Made by a program: the position numbers and the translations under genes
Shown here: piece by piece, positions 63,916 to 64,000 of the stretch
How the letters are laid out: every line of letters begins with the position of its first letter
Position numbering within the stretch: position 1 is the stretch's first letter
From: Ceratopteris richardii
Lineage: Eukaryota > Streptophyta > Polypodiopsida > Polypodiales > Pteridaceae
DNA: 64,000 bases
NCBI GenBank assembly: GCA_020310875.1
Contig: CM035407.1
Span: 203,331,627-203,395,626 of the forward strand
Reading direction: 5' to 3'
The notes under the pieces: generated by a model
What the model was told of the DNA's origin: nothing
What the model saw: the letters and a program-made list of their open reading frames with translations, nothing else
Database searches by the model: none

Positions 63916-64000
63916 ATCCAGATGCTCGCACATGGGGCGATCGGAGGAGGGAGTTGAAGCATGGAAGCATAAATGACGCAATTGCGGTCTCCTCAGATTG
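63916..64000. other. end of window, unassigned
   Basis: These 85 bp are non-repetitive, with no match to other parts of the window that I noticed. Confidence 0.4.

Overview
The window is a repeat-dense stretch of a plant nuclear genome. Nothing in it looks bacterial, and I see no convincing host gene. The evidence for a land plant is the content: Ty1/copia elements with plant-type GAG-PR-IN-RT-RH order, a Ty3/gypsy chromovirus family with an integrase chromodomain, a very large Athila/Tat-like Ty3/gypsy element primed by a tRNA-Asp-type site, and an L1-like LINE. I cannot fix the lineage; the nesting depth suits a large-genome plant (fern, lycophyte or gymnosperm would all fit).

Layout, left to right. 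1-262: pol fragment of an old Athila-like family ('D'). 261-1053: chromovirus fragments in opposite orientations. 1054-8890: LTR element without coding capacity (TSD CTCAT), inserted in chromovirus copy 'A' and itself carrying a 5'-truncated LINE (4037-5906, 16-bp TSD). 8896-10562: rest of chromovirus A. 10563-20330: chromovirus copy 'B' on the minus strand, split by copia 'A' (13027-18660, TSD GGATT). 20331-24050: unassigned AT-rich DNA, probably ending in the 5' LTR of D. 24058-58250: D, with a decayed tRNA-Asp primer site, an A/T-rich leader array, then gag and protease, split by copia 'B' (26498-33053, TSD GATGG) and by copia 'C2' (33181-55930). C2 is in turn split by the 17.3-kb gypsy element 'C' (33312-50614, TSD CTTGA). 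58250-60447: an inverted D piece and more chromovirus debris. 60662-63560: a long CT microsatellite and a C-rich minisatellite with a roughly 610-bp higher-order unit. 63605-63915: CA-rich DNA.

The most interesting element is gypsy C. Its LTRs (649 and 648 bp) differ at about three positions, so it is the youngest insertion. Besides GAG, protease, RT, RNase H and integrase it has: a tandem duplication of the integrase HHCC zinc module; a second aspartic-protease-like domain downstream of integrase; a basic Pro-rich segment with four IW(V/I)(P/A)K repeats; and an intact 1495-codon third ORF that ends inside the 3' LTR and is preceded by a good-looking splice acceptor. Its leader holds an array of about 24 exact copies of CCATCGCGA. 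The older relative D carries a diverged array with a similar ATCG(C/T)GAC core at the same place.

At larger scale, the junctions near 261 and 58709 fit the two ends of one inversion of about 58 kb: flipping the segment would rejoin a D pol gene at one end and a chromovirus gag gene at the other.

All comparisons are between copies inside this window and were read by eye. LTR divergences are approximate counts. Family names rest on recognised motifs, not on database searches.
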